Assembly (NCBI GenBank): GCA_028671895.1
Contig: CM053795.1
Location: 12,731,501-12,795,500, forward strand
Direction of reading: 5' to 3'
From: Oenanthe sinensis
Lineage: Eukaryota; Streptophyta; Magnoliopsida; Apiales; Apiaceae
Length of the DNA: 64,000 nt
Of the stretch, positions 12,759 through 25,518 are shown one piece after another. The notes beneath the pieces were generated by a model. That model did no database searches. It was not told the origin of the DNA and saw only the letters and a program-made list of their open reading frames with translations. The translations under genes were made by a program, and so were the position numbers. Numbering within the stretch: position 1 is the stretch's first letter; each line of letters starts with the position of its first letter.

Positions 12759-13739
12759 ATTCCAATGTTGAAAACTATAAGCTTTGCAATTGCCTCAAAA
12801 TCTACAATACATGACGAGTACATAAAGAAAAGGATAAGCAGTTTGCCTGTATATATTAACCATAGAAGTCTGCATCTTATTCTATGCTTTCTATGTACTT
12901 CAACTATACAACCCGAAAATCAGTAAAAAGAAAGAAAAATCCGGTCAATTGTCAGTTGTCTAATTTTATTACAATGCAAGCTCAGTCTGTATGTTCCTGC
13001 GGCTGGTGCAAGTTATTTGTTGACAACCCCGATATCTCTATGTTTGTATCTGTATTGCCGTTAAACATATATGGGTGCTAATGATCAACTTCAAAGTTTC
13101 GCATATAGTATTGTATATCCTTTTAGTGGTGCTGAGCTGATGCAGATTACCTTTACAAGTTGGTTCTATTATAGTTAAGTAAAGAACTTTTGAAACTAGA
13201 AAGCCTTTTTAATGGTACAATATCTTTATATAGTTCCAAAACATGATGCTTATCAAGAAAATGAAATGTCTAAAATATAGCTTTAAAATTCTACCAGGGT
13301 TGATATTTTTTATGAACCACAAATACAGTAGTGTAGAAAAGGTTAGATTTAAATTGCTTGGTTCTTTCTAATTCGTAAAATATATTATTTTATCACAACT
13401 AGATAAAGATTGGGGGCAAGTATAGTTAATTATTTAGCTATGTAAAAATTGAAAGTTTGATTTTTCTTTATTCAATACGGTGTACAAATTTAAATATACA
13501 TACGCGACGAGATGGGCATTTTTAAAATAAATGAAAGTTAAAATTGCAAGGACTTCAGCCGTTTAGGACGATTGATTCAATATGCAGAACAGCAGAAGTT
13601 CCAAGTCCTGCAAACCACAAATGGCAAAAAATGTTGCATTAATGCAGACTATCTGAACCAAAGCATATTGCAACCAAACAGCTTTAAAGAAAGAAGAGAA
13701 AATTAAAGCTACTACTTCCATATTAGTTTGTTCTTTCCA
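12759..13739. other. TPX2 3' flank and upstream of blue copper relic
   Basis: No further TPX2 exon is visible after the stop. The short open frame at 12884-13081 has no family resemblance. From about 13550 the sequence resembles the upstream region of the blue copper copy at 28.6 kb ('cttcagccgtttagga', 'aaaccacaaatggcaaaaaa'), so it belongs to the duplicated unit. Confidence 0.6.
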
Positions 13740-13931
13740 ATGGCCTCCGCTAATCTTTTGGTTGCATTAGCTCTTATTTCAACTATTATTGTTCCAGCTT
13801 TGGCAACAAAGTTTATGGTTGGAGATGACAATGGCTGGAGAACCAACTTCGATTACCAAACTCGGGCTGCAAGCAAAGAGTTTCATGTCGGCGACAAACT
13901 CGGCGTCTATTTGCTTAAATGTGTCGCATGA
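13740..13931 (+). pseudogene. Blue copper protein (phytocyanin), exon 1 relic
   Basis: The frame from 13740 reads MASANLLVALALIS..., a signal peptide ending PALA, then KFMVGDDNGWRTNFDY and EFHVGDKL. It matches exon 1 of the intact copy at 30944 almost residue for residue. The splice donor after GDKL is lost (gtacgt in the intact copy, gcgtc here), and the frame runs to a stop after ten more codons. No exon 2 with the copper-binding Cys and His residues follows in the next kilobases. It cannot encode a functional cupredoxin. A short secreted peptide from the frame is possible but unsupported. Confidence 0.85.
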
Positions 13932-15489
13932 TATCAAATCACAATTTTTAACGTTCTAATGTGACACAATATAAAAATGGTTGCAAGATGAAAGTTGACA
14001 CTTTCAATATCTCTTTTAGTCTTTTAAAACATTTTTCAGAGTTTTTTTTAAATCGGATATTAACTTAAGCAATTTTTCTACTTATGTTTGGTCTGGTTTA
14101 TGAGAATTGACACTTTAATGCACACAATTTTGCTTTGCCATACTTAGCATTACACTTTCACTTTGATGGAATGAAATGAGTGGAGAATTGAATGAAATTT
14201 GAACTATTATTTGGGTGAACTCAAGGAAAATATTTAAAATTTTCATTCATAAATCTTGATTATTATATTAATCAATTTATTTGAATCAGTCTTGTAGTCA
14301 CTTGTATTGAGATGCTTATGGCAAATAAGAGTACTATATTAATTATTAACTACCACTCTACCGGTAGTATTCTTTATTCATAAATCTATTACATTTTTTT
14401 CAAATGAATTAACATTTGAGTTTTACAAAATTAAGAATATTCTTTATATATATATATATATAATAAGAGTAGTGTTAGGTGCCTTAAAAATATTCTTAAA
14501 ATTTTTATCATCACATAACATCTTGAACTATATATATGCACGTGGAACTCTCATTTTATTATTAGAAAAATTATCAATTATACAAATAAATAAATTTTAA
14601 TAAACTGTTAAGGTATTTAACATTTTCTTATAATATTTAACACTATCACATCACATCACATCACATCACATCGTACTCGTATATATGTTTCTTCATATAG
14701 AACAAAGAGTGGTCCTAAAGTGTTTTTTTCCCAATTTAAATCCATCTCCGAATCATGCGTAACCACAAGAATTTTCAAGTTTTTTTAGCTTATCAAAATA
14801 TTTATAAATTTATTAGAGTATGTTAGAATTGTTGATGAAACGGAAATTTAATGAGAATGAAGAATATCAATAATGAGAATGAATGATATTGAATCACAAT
14901 ATCACATAAGTATATAGAGAGTGATTTAATCAATTGAAAAAATGAAAATATTTCCCTTCCATATAAATAAATTGTCAATTTAAATAACATATACTTATAA
15001 TTTTTTTAGTAACATATAAAACTGAAATTTCAATTTTTATAATCCGTCTCATTTATTATCGAGGCTTATTGTTTATGAACCAAACACCTCTTTAATTAAT
15101 ATAAAAATTACATTTGATCTTAATAAATTTTGAGAAATGTTACGTATCTCAAAAATAAAATTATTTCAAATAATGCATCGTCACATGTATACACTCATGA
15201 TTCACGAATAAAAACAAATAAAATAAGTCATATATATACATGAAAGAAAGAAAACAAGTCCTACATAATATCACATCATTTGAGAAAAAGTTTTAAATTA
15301 TTTATAGGGTGGTCATGAATTTATCACGACCTTCTATGCTGTCAACTTGTGGATTCAGTAGACGAGATTGATGTACACATTTATTATATATATCAAAATC
15401 AAAATCAATATTTAGAATCAATAATTTTTTATTATTTTTGTCGGGGGAAATAGTTCCATAAATGAAGTGAATCAAAATACAATTTTGAA
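13932..15489. other. AT-rich intergenic, only microsatellites
   Basis: No gene seen. Short simple repeats occur at 14447-14462 (TA)n and 14643-14672 (tcaca)n. The rest is AT-rich sequence without recognisable element ends. Confidence 0.6.
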
Positions 15490-15847
15490 TGATCAGAAGA
15501 GTTTCTTTTATTCAATAAAATTTATCATCTAACCGAAAGACATACATAAGATGTCTCCGGACGCTTAGACAATAAAACCTTCTGAATAGGAAACTCCCAA
15601 AAATATCAACAAATAAATACAAGTAAAGTAGTTGGAAAATCTTCAGCTTTCTTAATATGTGTATTGTGCCTCTTACTTCAAGTCAATTCAATCGTTTTTT
15701 CCGTATACCTGAAAACCATAAGAGAAAATAAATAAAAGAAAACGTCTCAATAAATACCGTCAAATAATATCTTAAAGTATTCTAATACATTATTATATAA
15801 TTATCTAATTAAAGGGAATCCCTTTGGTTAGATACCTAAACTTAACA

Positions 15848-15902
<55 letters not shown>

Positions 15903-17180
15903 AACAATACATAATTAATAAATTTTATCATTTAAAACTATAACTAAAATATTAACAATAAGAATATCCCAATTCATTTTTTATATATATTCCAAACAAA
16001 CTACATTAAAAGCTAATAAATAAAATTAAAACTTGACATTCAAAATAAAAATTGACAAATAAATGTTATTAATGAATTACCAGAAATGAAATTAAAAACC
16101 ATAAATTTATAATTTGAAATTGTCAAAATAAATTTCACTAATTGTACTCTTCAACCATCAATCACAGTCAAAATTGCTCCTCAAGACAAATAAATTAAGG
16201 CACAAATTAAATTTGAAATTGTCAAAATATAATTACATACCATTTTAACCATCAATCATGACCTAAAATTATTCCTCCAGAATATAAACAAGCCATCATA
16301 TATGACCAAAAATTACTCTTTCAGAGTATAAACAAATCATCATATATGGCCTCCAATGAATAATTATATTCATGGTACATTCTTAATTAAAATTATAAAT
16401 TTTATCATACATTAAAAACAAACATATAAAAATACTTTCTACCTAATTCAAATCAAAAAAAGTTACTCAAGAACAGGAGTAAGAACATGTTAATGGAGTC
16501 CCATCTAACCCGAGAAAATATACAAAACACATACAATAAAAGACCAATAATATTTACACATGAAAGTCATAAAGGTATATATGAATTATATATTCACTAC
16601 AAGATTTGTAGAGACAATTATAAAACAAGCAACACTTATAATCTAACATATAGACTCAAACCATACACGGTACTAATATTAATATGTGACATGATACCAA
16701 ATAAGAGAGGAGAAAAAGTAAATCTAACGTGAACAAATAAAAATAAAGTTGACCAAACTTACAAGTCATCCAAGTTTATGTTAATAAAAAAAGATATAGA
16801 GTATAAACAAATCAAATCGAGAGATCAAGATGTGAAGTGAACAAACTTTAGATAATGGTAAGTTTCATAAAAGTGAGAATACATAATATACTCACAGAGG
16901 GAGAGAAAGATTGAGAAATGAGATTAGCCAACCGATTTATATTATTGAGATTGATTCTTCATCATCATTGCGAACTCGCGTTTCATGCCGACGTGAATAA
17001 CATTTCTTGAAATTGGGTAGATTTGAATTGTTGTTGGCCATTGACGAGAGAGAATAATTTCAAATCCGGGAGAGATGCATGAGTTCCTCTTCTTTTAATT
17101 TGAAGTAGTAATCACTTTTCAAGATTAGGAACATGACGGAATCGATGCCGGTGATTTCTTACCAAGACAACTTAGGTAAT
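15490..17180 (-). other. Possible spliced minus-strand transcript, unrecognised
   Basis: Reading the minus strand, a GC-richer block (17180-16896) ends in a good donor, CCTCT|GTGAGT. An acceptor, GGTTTTCAG|GTATACGG, lies at 15710, and the following block ends with AATAAA-like signals near 15505-15515. The first block contains a 34-codon frame (17041-16937) starting MANNNSNLPNFKKCYSRRHE, which I do not recognise. It could be a non-coding RNA, a gene remnant or a repeat. The interval also holds a (TA)n run (15851-15899) and a local duplication near 16141-16360. Confidence 0.25.
15851..15899. repeat. (TA)n microsatellite
   Basis: About 24 TA units in a row. Confidence 0.95.
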
Positions 17181-17260
17181 TATCTAAGGGCATAAGTTAT
17201 TTTTAGAATTAATAAATTGACTATTTAAAATCTTTTAATTTGGTCTAGTCATAACTTATG

Positions 17261-18100
17261 ACTTGACAAAACGGGTACCGAATTCGAAAAACCGAATCGA
17301 AATACATGGAACCGAGATCTGATGTTATATCCGAATTATACAATCCGATGATAATCCGAAAATCGACTTAACCCGAACCAAAAATTATCCAAATCGAAAA
17401 ATTAACCGAAGATAATCCGAAATACTATATTCGATAACGATTTAGGAACCGATTAAAACCAAATAGAAAATCATCTAAATCGAATATGACTCGAAGTACG
17501 AGATCAAATTCGATATAAATACAAATTACAACGAATTTGAAAATAAATTAATTGAATTTTAATGCAACAATCATATTTGAATGGGTCATAACATATAATT
17601 TATATATTAACCCATTGTTTATTCACTAAATTAATATATTCTTACGTAAAATTCATATTTAAAATAATTTTATATCAAAAAATTAAAATGGTTATACAAT
17701 CAAAGTTTTAAAACTTATATTATTTTATATTATAACTGATATATTTAATAATAAAATAATTTTTTTAAATCTAATAAATTAAAAAATACAAAGAGAAAGA
17801 TAATGAATAAGGTATTATTTCGATAAACTTACTTCAATTTATATTTTTAGTTTTTTGCTAAATTATTTTCTTTTTAATATAATTAAAAACTAATTCAGGA
17901 TTAATTTATACTGAATTTTTTGATTCGAAATAATAAAAATTTGAAATGATATAAACCAAACTTAATCCGAACCAAACTTAATTCGATCTTAATCCGAAAT
18001 TTATCCAATTTTAATCCGAACTAGATCCGATTCAATCCAATCCAATAACCGAAAATTGATCCGATCCGAAACCGATCCGGTTACCCGAATTGCGAGGTCT
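17261..18100. mobile_element. hAT-like non-autonomous element rich in 'ccgaa' motifs
   Basis: The left end 'acttgacaaaacgggtaccg' matches the reverse complement of the right end, 'agacctcgcaattcgggtaa'. Both ends carry many degenerate 'aatccgaa' and 'accgaa' words, while the interior is AT-rich. The direct repeat 'ggtctagtcataa' occurs at 17242 and 18096, on both sides. A related element with a clear target duplication lies at 26968-27616. No transposase frame. Confidence 0.65.
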
Positions 18101-18534
18101 AGTCATAAGTCTGATATAAAAAAGGCCACATAAGTTAATTTTATACGTTTACAATTAAATATTTCGACAATGCATTTGAATTTCAAATTAAAATTGATGA
18201 TTACAATAAATTTTAACCCTTTTTATATATTAAAAAAAATCCTTTTTATGTACGGCCGAAGTCAGTCATTTTTTTTATTGGAGGCCGAAGTCAGTCAGTC
18301 ATTGATTCAAATGGATATTATTATTGTGCAATTGCTATAATTCGACTATGAATGCATAATAATGAATTTTCGTAATTCTTGCGTGCATGAATTCATGAGA
18401 GAGAGAGAGAGGGAGAGTACTAGTGAGATACATTTCTACCAGCCAACCAAGCATATAGTAAAATAACCAATAATATATATGGTTTCATTTATTTGATAAA
18501 TATAAGATTATTTGTTAAAAGCAGGCACGGCAGT
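18101..18534. other. 3' flank of aspartic protease gene
   Basis: Contains a duplicated 'ggccgaagtcagtca' near 18253-18300 and a 'gagagagagaga' run near 18396-18416. No gene seen. Confidence 0.6.
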
Positions 18535-19794
18535 TTAGAACTGGGTACAATCTGCAGGTGCAAATGAAACTTGGTTACTACCAAGGTCATACTCAACTTG
18601 GAAGTTGATTTGAGCTCGGTTGCCATATAGGTTTAGACCATTCTTCGAAGGTACCATAGCCAAGCAAAGTAAATCATAACCTCCATTCATAAATATGTTG
18701 CCTGGATTTAAGATAACATCAGCCCCTGTAAAGTGAAAGGTCATTTGTATTCCAGGGACTTGACTTAGTGATGCTCTGTTGTAACATAAATTGAAAGATT
18801 GACTAGGATGTTGGACGGAGTTAAGACCAACCATCGAACGTACTTGTGCTTCCAAATCACTATACAACCCTGGGTTTAATATATTAAGTGTAGTTCCGGA
18901 ATCAATGATTATATTTCCTCCTTGGGACATCTGGTTCTGTATTGTATTGCCTCCGATTGTAACAGCCTCGAGGTTTAGATAATAGTGATTATTACGATCA
19001 GATATCATAGGAGTTGAAACAGCATTAGCTGCAGCTGACGCTATATCAGCATCCTCCCCAAATTTTAGTTTGCTATTATACCCTGAATTTATGGGTACCA
19101 AACAGTAAGAGAACTTGTTGTGAATTGTGTTTGATAGTTGAGAATTGAGTGATAAAGCCCCTCGGCCTAGACCAACTAGTCCAGAGCCATGACTAAAAGT
19201 CACATCATTCGAATGACCGCAGCCAAAATAAGTTCCTGGAAACTCCGTCCCAGATTGGCCATCAAAAGTGAACGTATCAGTGGCCAACTCTCCATCTGTA
19301 TACGATTTGTCTGCGTATCCATAATCATATATGCATTGGTTGCTAGTCTGGCCACATTTGGAACTCGGAAGTGCATTACAAGCATCTGAAGTACATGGAA
19401 CATTGTTGGAAAAAGTGGACGATTTAGATGGATCAAAAACAGGAGTATCTTGTTTGTAACAATTGGTGCAAGGCTGACACTGTATCCATATAAGGTCACT
19501 GCCTGTATCAAGGGCGGCAAACTGTTCAACCGGAGGAGTCCCGATCGCAAGCTTCATTAAGTAATTCCCACCGTTTGGGATGACAGTAGACTGGATTTTA
19601 TTTTGGTTGATCAAGAAGTTTCTGTAACGAGCAAGTGAGCGACTTGCAGCATTCATTGATAAGTCCTCTGCGGTGGCAGAGGCATTATAAAAGGGAGATT
19701 GAGGTGAGTTTCGGTGAATAAGCTCCACGGTGAGCCCCTTGCTTGCTTCAACCTTGACAAAAATGATAACCAGGATACACAAAAGGCCATGCAT
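18535..19794 (-). CDS. CDR1-like aspartic protease (A1B, nepenthesin type)
   Basis: An intronless frame of 419 residues, the normal size for CDR1-like proteases. It has an N-terminal hydrophobic signal (MHGLLCILVIIFVKVEA), then the propeptide motif ELIHRNSPQSPFYN that is characteristic of the CDR1 group. The first catalytic motif is DTGS with Asp96 (LDTGSDLIW). The nepenthesin-type Cys-rich insertion follows (QCQPCTNCYKQ...CIYDYGYADKSY). The second motif is DSGT with Asp298 (IIIDSGTTLNIL). The C-terminus VSFAPADC is typical. Such enzymes are secreted; Arabidopsis CDR1 releases peptide elicitors in disease resistance. All catalytic residues are present, so it is probably active. A broken copy of its C-terminal part lies at 29938-30450. 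Substrate is unknown. Confidence 0.95.
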   Translation of the reverse strand: MHGLLCILVIIFVKVEASKGLTVELIHRNSPQSPFYNASATAEDLSMNAASRSLARYRNFLINQNKIQSTVIPNGGNYLMKLAIGTPPVEQFAALDTGSDLIWIQCQPCTNCYKQDTPVFDPSKSSTFSNNVPCTSDACNALPSSKCGQTSNQCIYDYGYADKSYTDGELATDTFTFDGQSGTEFPGTYFGCGHSNDVTFSHGSGLVGLGRGALSLNSQLSNTIHNKFSYCLVPINSGYNSKLKFGEDADIASAAANAVSTPMISDRNNHYYLNLEAVTIGGNTIQNQMSQGGNIIIDSGTTLNILNPGLYSDLEAQVRSMVGLNSVQHPSQSFNLCYNRASLSQVPGIQMTFHFTGADVILNPGNIFMNGGYDLLCLAMVPSKNGLNLYGNRAQINFQVEYDLGSNQVSFAPADCTQF

Positions 19795-19860
19795 GGCTAA
19801 AAGGCTACTCGATCTTTAGGGAATCAGGGAGGATAAGCTTGGTTCACTACAAGGTTATGA

Positions 19861-19908
19861 AATAATGAATATATATTCAACTCCTCCCTTTCTATACATA
19901 GAGAATTT
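19861..19908 (-). promoter_or_regulatory. Probable core promoter of the aspartic protease
   Basis: An AT-rich TATA-like stretch (gaatatatattc, 19867-19878) lies about 75 bp upstream of the start codon. The same 48-bp block recurs, slightly changed, at 20350-20397, which suggests local duplication of this flank. Confidence 0.35.
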
Positions 19909-21001
19909 TGTTAAAAAATAGTATAAGGTCCATTTAGATGAGCCGGTTACCCAACATCATGGTATCAGCGGGATTGTTAAAAAATAGTATAAGATCACTT
20001 GCTCGTTTATCTAATTAGCACACAAATTAGACATAATTAATTACGAATCTGAGGCTAATCTACAAAATAACTTAATTACGCCTAGTTTATTTTATTTTAT
20101 TTTTGAGAAATAAGTACTCTCTTCATTTAAAAACATATATATTTTTGAATAGATATAATAATTTGATTTTTTTCACAATTTTTTTTAAAAATAATAAATT
20201 TGATGGTGTGATCAAAATATTAAACGCATACATTTAAAAATGGAGAAAATATATACTTATTAATGTAAAGTTCTTTGCGATGCACGTACCTCTTTTAAGA
20301 TCATAATTTTATTACATAATATTTTAATTTAAGATTTATTATTTATAAAATAATGAATATAAATTGAACTCCTCCCTTCTATATAAAAATTTTAAAATTA
20401 TTACTCGATAAAAATCTCAGCTTCTTTTTTTCATTTATAATAATTTAATATGTATAAATTATACGACTTAATTTGATTAACAAAAATAATATTTTTTAAT
20501 AATGAAAACATATCAAATCAATTTCAGTAATATAACATATATCTGTACCAAAATATATCGTTAATAAACAAAGTTTTCTTTAGTATTATAATAAACAAAC
20601 CTTTAAATTACTTAAAAAAATATTGAGTAACCAGCTCATCTAAAATATTAAAATATTAGAAAGAGATCAAATGCATCTTATACTATTCTTTAACATTACC
20701 CTTCACTCAAAATCTCATTTTTGGGTTGAAGAATGGATCACAGACACCCATTTTTTGGGTTAAATAGTGGATCACGGGCACCCATTTTTTGACATAGTTT
20801 TTGCCTTCCTGTCCCTCATAAATTATAAGTTATTAGACAGACTCAAATGGATCTTATATTATTATTTAACATTCTCCTCACTCGAAATCCCATTTTTGGG
20901 TTGAAGAGTGGATCGGACACCCATTTTTGGATTTTATACTATTTTTGGATTTTTGGGTTAAAGAGAGATTCAAATGGATTTTATACTATTTTTTAACAAA
21001 A
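19906..21001. mobile_element. TIR element with repeated termini
   Basis: The left end 'gttaaaaaatagtataagg', followed by 'tccatttagatgagc', matches the reverse complement of the right end, where 'gattcaaatgg' is followed by 'attttatactattttttaac'. The terminal word recurs internally: directly at about 19976, and inverted near 20674 and 20853. A tandem of 'tttttgggttgaagagtgg' units followed by 'cacccattttttgg' spans about 20715-20965. There is no coding. A small Stowaway-like unit (about 20115-20252) is nested inside. Confidence 0.6.
20115..20252. mobile_element. Short Stowaway-like MITE
   Basis: Begins 'ctctcttcatttaaaaacat' after TA and ends 'catttaaaaatggagaaaa' before TA. It is a reduced member of the same terminus family as the other CTCCCTC elements. 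Confidence 0.5.
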
Positions 21002-22015
21002 AATAATAACTCTTAATAAATGAAACTTTACAACTCACCATGACGTCTCTTATGAGAAACAATTATTTTAGGCCTTTAAATTTTGTAGGCTCTAAATATA
21101 TTCATTAATTTTTTTCATATATATATATAATTATTCAAATTTTTATGTAATACTTTTCTTTAAAACTTATTTTTATTTCTATTTTGATGATTTTATAATT
21201 TTATATGACTTTTCACAATTTTTTATATTCCTATTATAAATATTTTATATGCCTTTTTAAGCGATATTATTTTATAATATCTTCCTCTTATTATGATGTT
21301 CAAATTAAATATATGATTAACTTCTATTTATTTTAAAATATTTTTGTATAGCCAGCCCTGACCGTAAAAGTTAGGCTAACACGTCTAGGACTGACTCGTC
21401 TAACGACTCTCAAGTCTCTAACCAGACGACAATTTTATTCTAGTCAATTTGGAATATTGTATCGACAAATTTCTACATTAGACACAATTGGAACCAACGT
21501 TCACGTTTTGTTGGCAATTTCATCAAGCGATGATATATAACGGGTTTGATTCGGTCGGATTTTGTGAAATTTAAATTTAAATATTTTCGAAGTTTAAAAA
21601 AAAATCCGACTCAATTGAGTTTTGGATTGAATTGACTTTTTTCGGATATTTAAAATTTGAAACTTTTTAAACAAAATAAAATAACTTACTGATTATCTCG
21701 AGCAATTACATCGATGATAAAAAAAGGAAAGTATCGAGAACCATACACGCCGAGCAGACATTGAACTAGTTTCTCCACCAACCGCGTGAGCCGCTACACA
21801 GAGAAAAATAATTTAATTATCTTAACTATCAATAATACACACATAGAAATTTAAATATAATAATTTATATGTATCATTCACCGATTAATATTAACAAGTG
21901 ATTCAGGATTTAATATACAATATATTAAAAAAATCACCAAAAATATGTTCATAACTTTATTTATTTTTTCATTTAAATCAAATCACAATCATGATATATT
22001 TTAAATATTTAATTT
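21002..22015. other. Intergenic, degraded repeat remnants
   Basis: A patch at 21540-21660 ('cgggtttgattcggtcgg', 'tttttcggatatttaaaat') resembles the hAT-like 'ccgaa' family in reverse. Nothing else is assignable. Confidence 0.5.
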
Positions 22016-22540
22016 ATATATATATACTATATTATTATAACTGAAAGATTAAAAATTTTGGTTCAAGGTGAATCATAGAAAATATCTTAACCGTCCAATT
22101 TTAGATGAACTATAAAAACGATTTTAACCATTTAATTTTAATAAAATATAATTAAAAAAAGAATATATATTATATATATAACTCTAATTCCCGGTAGTCC
22201 TCATTTTATACAACTCTTCATGGATAATATTATATTATATTCTATATTTTCTATTTTAAGAATCCTACTTATCCTATAATTTTTATTTAATATATCATTG
22301 AAGTTTATGAATATTAATATATAAATATCATTGTATAATAACATACAACTCTAATTCCTGATAATCCTTATTTTATATAACTTTTCATGGATAATATTAT
22401 ATTATATTAACATAAATTCTCAATGTTATAAAATTTTATATTAAATATTAATAAAATATAATTTAAAAAATAAATTTACTTAAATATTAGTCATTCATCA
22501 TCGTGTATTTCGCACGGGTTATAAGTTTGTATATATACTA
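22016..22540. mobile_element. Helitron-like AT-rich repeat, copy B
   Basis: Starts 'tatatactatattattataa' and ends 'tcgcacgggttataagttt'. Shares with copy A (2563-3245) the interior words 'cggtaatactcattttaca'/'cggtagtcctcattttata' and 'aatcctacttatcctataat'. One interior block ('cctcattttatacaactctt') is duplicated again near 22365. Confidence 0.45.
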
Positions 22541-23300
22541 TATAATTATTAACAAACTGAAAGCATGTGCCGATGAGTAAATTTGTTAAACTGGAACCAT
22601 TCAGTTTTAAAATTAATGGAAACAAATTTAAAAATAGCCTCGACACCAACTAACTAAATTGATTTGTTTTTAGAGTATTTACTTGTACAACATAATTTTT
22701 AGTGATCACTACATTTATAATATAGTTCCTTTTTGTCATAGTAGTTCGTCGAATTATCTTCGTGCTTCATGTTATCATTATCTCACATGCGGGGCTCTTT
22801 AGGTTATACGAGGTAGAAATGCTCATATTTATTAATAAGAAACAACACCGGTATGTATATATAAATAACAAATGTATATATCATTAAATTATATTTAAGA
22901 TTTTTTTTAAAGTTATAGTTATAGTTATAGTTTACCATATCTAGATCTTCAAGTCTCTTTGTGAGATATCTCATGAGCATATTGTTTATCTTCGTGTTTC
23001 GTGAGAAGATTGAATAAGTTTGATGTACCAATTTATTGGGATCCAAAAACCAAGTCTGTATGAGTTATGAAGTTGTAAATATTTTTTTGGTAGATCTGAA
23101 AATAAAAAAAATGCAGAATTTAGGACAAAAATAAAAAATAATATATTATGAAATTGCCAATGGTATAAAAGAGACGTAATGGTGACTCATCTACTTCGTA
23201 TTCTTCACCATCATTCAAAATAGTTGCAGGTGTAAATGACATAGTAGTACATACACATACACATGTTTGCTTTCAAAGCTCGGAGATGCATGCTCCTTTA
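22541..23300. other. Intergenic, no gene seen
   Basis: AT-rich, with a short (agttat)n run at about 22912-22933. The open frame at 22804-23046 on the minus strand is a low-complexity shadow. Confidence 0.55.
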
Positions 23301-23994
23301 GGCTATCTCCCACCATAATAGCTAAAATGGTTAGTTAAATTATAATTATTTAAAATTTGTTGAATATGTAATAATTTGTACTTCAATGATATTAATCATA
23401 ATGATTAGTTATATTCAAAAATATTTTTTTTCCAAATATATATATATATATATATAAGTAAAAGATATATAGAGAATCTTAAATGCAATACTAATTGAAG
23501 AACATGTCCGACAATATATTCTGTTTATAATATATTCCAGAATCTAATGCAATGCATATATGTTGTCTAATTAGTAATTCATTTAAGTTTTTCTATAGAA
23601 CAAAACCATATATATATATGAAAATTTTATAAGTTAAAATAAATTTAGTTAATATTTTATTCAATACAAATGAAAATAAAATATACATTTAATGAAAAGA
23701 TATTTAATATAATAACAATTTAATATATATTAAAATTTAAAATATAATAACATATTTAAATATGAAAAAAATAATTAATAAATATTATTTATATATATTA
23801 TAAAATATATAATTAAATTATATTAGATTATTAGTATTTTTATAAATATGCAATGTATGTTAAAATAATTATATAAGTAATTAATATATTTGGTTAATAA
23901 TAAAATAATATTTTTAAACTTAATATTATATAAAATTAAAAATATAAAATATAAAATAAGAATTATAATACATATATATGAAATATAATATACA

Positions 23995-24028
<34 letters not shown>

Positions 24029-24144
24029 AGTGCTAAGTGTATGACTATATTTAATGACATGGATATTTTAAGATAATGGATACAAACTCAAGTATATCAT
24101 AGTGCCGGCTAGATTTTTTACCTAACATGTGGGTGGAGATACTC
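23301..24144. mobile_element. PIF/Harbinger-like MITE with TTA target duplication
   Basis: TTA (23298-23300), then 'ggctatctcccaccataata'. The right end is 'catgtgggtggagatactc', followed by TTA (24145-24147). The ends are imperfect inverted repeats. The 3-bp TTA duplication is diagnostic of the superfamily. The interior is AT-rich with TA and TG runs (about 23438-23456, 23997-24027) and no transposase. Confidence 0.72.
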
Positions 24145-24414
24145 TTATACACTTAATCTCCTTCCATTCAAAGATTACCTCCCTTCTAAAGAAAAAAATA
24201 ATTACTATATTTGGTTTTTAAGAGATTAATTAGTAAATGCAAAACTACGTACTTACACTATATTCCTTTTTTTTATGCATATATCCCCATGATGCCATGT
24301 CTTGATGGGTGTATTTAGCTACAACATCAATAACTCTATCAATACAGGGTGATCGAGAGTAAGGTCCCAGTTTCGTTTGTCTAGTGCTTTTTTCCTTTTG
24401 GGCTGCCTTCAGAG

Positions 24415-24852
24415 TCACAAAATCATCGGAGTCATAAAATCATCATTGTCTATTCTAAGTGAAAATGAGGGAACTGGCTCAGCTAGCTGCACATTCATCT
24501 CACAAGTGGTATCATATTTCTCCTTAATTGCATCCCACATTTTTTTTGCAGTAATGTTAGCTTCAAACACTTTAATCAGATTATCATCCATAAACATCAG
24601 CATGAGGCTTTTAGTCTTCTTATCACACAACTTCCTTGTCTTATATTCTTTCTTTTGAGCATTAGTAGGATTTTCACCTAAAGTTGGTGCAGTTTCTTCA
24701 ATTACACTCTCCAAGTTGTCATGGATCAATCCAAAACGAATTTTCCGGCTCCACATATCATAGTTGGTGTCATTTAGCCTCTCTCTGTCTTGGCCAATTC
24801 TCATGCAATCAACTTGCCATTTCTTGATAGTATAATTGTTATGTGTATACAT
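24415..24852 (-). mobile_element. Copia retrotransposon gag fragment
   Basis: A 145-residue frame. RERLNDTNYDMWSRKIRFGL matches the start of plant Copia gag (DUF4219/UBN2 type), and KKMWDAIKEKYDTTCEMNVQ matches its helical core. It stops before the zinc knuckle; no protease, integrase or reverse transcriptase follows on the minus strand. It is a truncated relic with the frame still open. Confidence 0.85.
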
Positions 24853-25507
24853 GTGTCAAAAAAATATGAGTGAATAGGTTAAAAAAATGCATGTGAATAA
24901 ACTATTTACCAACTTTAATATAAAAGAAAGATTTTTTTAACATATTCAAACATATATATAAATAAAATGATCACATATGCCATATAACAATTAAAGAAAA
25001 AATATTATACAAATAAAACTAGTTAAACAAGTAGGGCATGTAAACATAATAATGGCAACAAACGCTAATTAAACATATAATTAAACATGCATAATAACCA
25101 CAATAATTTATTTAAAAAATTTATAGGTGCGAGCTAAAATAATAATTTAACAAAAAAACATGTAGTATTTAATAAATATATTTAATTTGAATTATATTTA
25201 GCAAATATAATTTAAATTTCATAAAACTCACTAAAAAACAATTAATAATAAAAAAACATGGGCACATAAGAATTAATATATAATAAGCATGCATTTGATA
25301 ACAATTTATAGAACAATAAGCATGGTAACAAATTGTCACACATTTAACTAATAAATCAATATAAAACATATTTTAAAATAAATATAACATATGAGAAGCG
25401 ACTTATATAATTAACATGACATAAAAAAATTAACAAAACTGCTACACGTGCTAACTAAACTAAGTTAAAAAAAACAAGAATGCATTAATATTAAATTTAA
25501 TGAATAA
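24853..25507. other. AT-rich intergenic, nothing assignable
   Basis: About 80% AT with no inverted ends or coding pattern that I can support. Confidence 0.5.
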
Positions 25508-25518
25508 AAAAAATTCAA

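Noticed and set aside
14643..14672. (tcaca)n run considered as a CRISPR-like array
   Set aside because: Units are 5 bp without spacers: a plain microsatellite in a plant genome.
16896..17180. Considered as the first coding exon of a larger gene
   Set aside because: The frame closes after 34 codons before the donor, and the downstream block gives no coding match.
19200..19550. 116-codon frame overlapping the aspartic protease
   Set aside because: A shadow in another frame of the intact protease gene.
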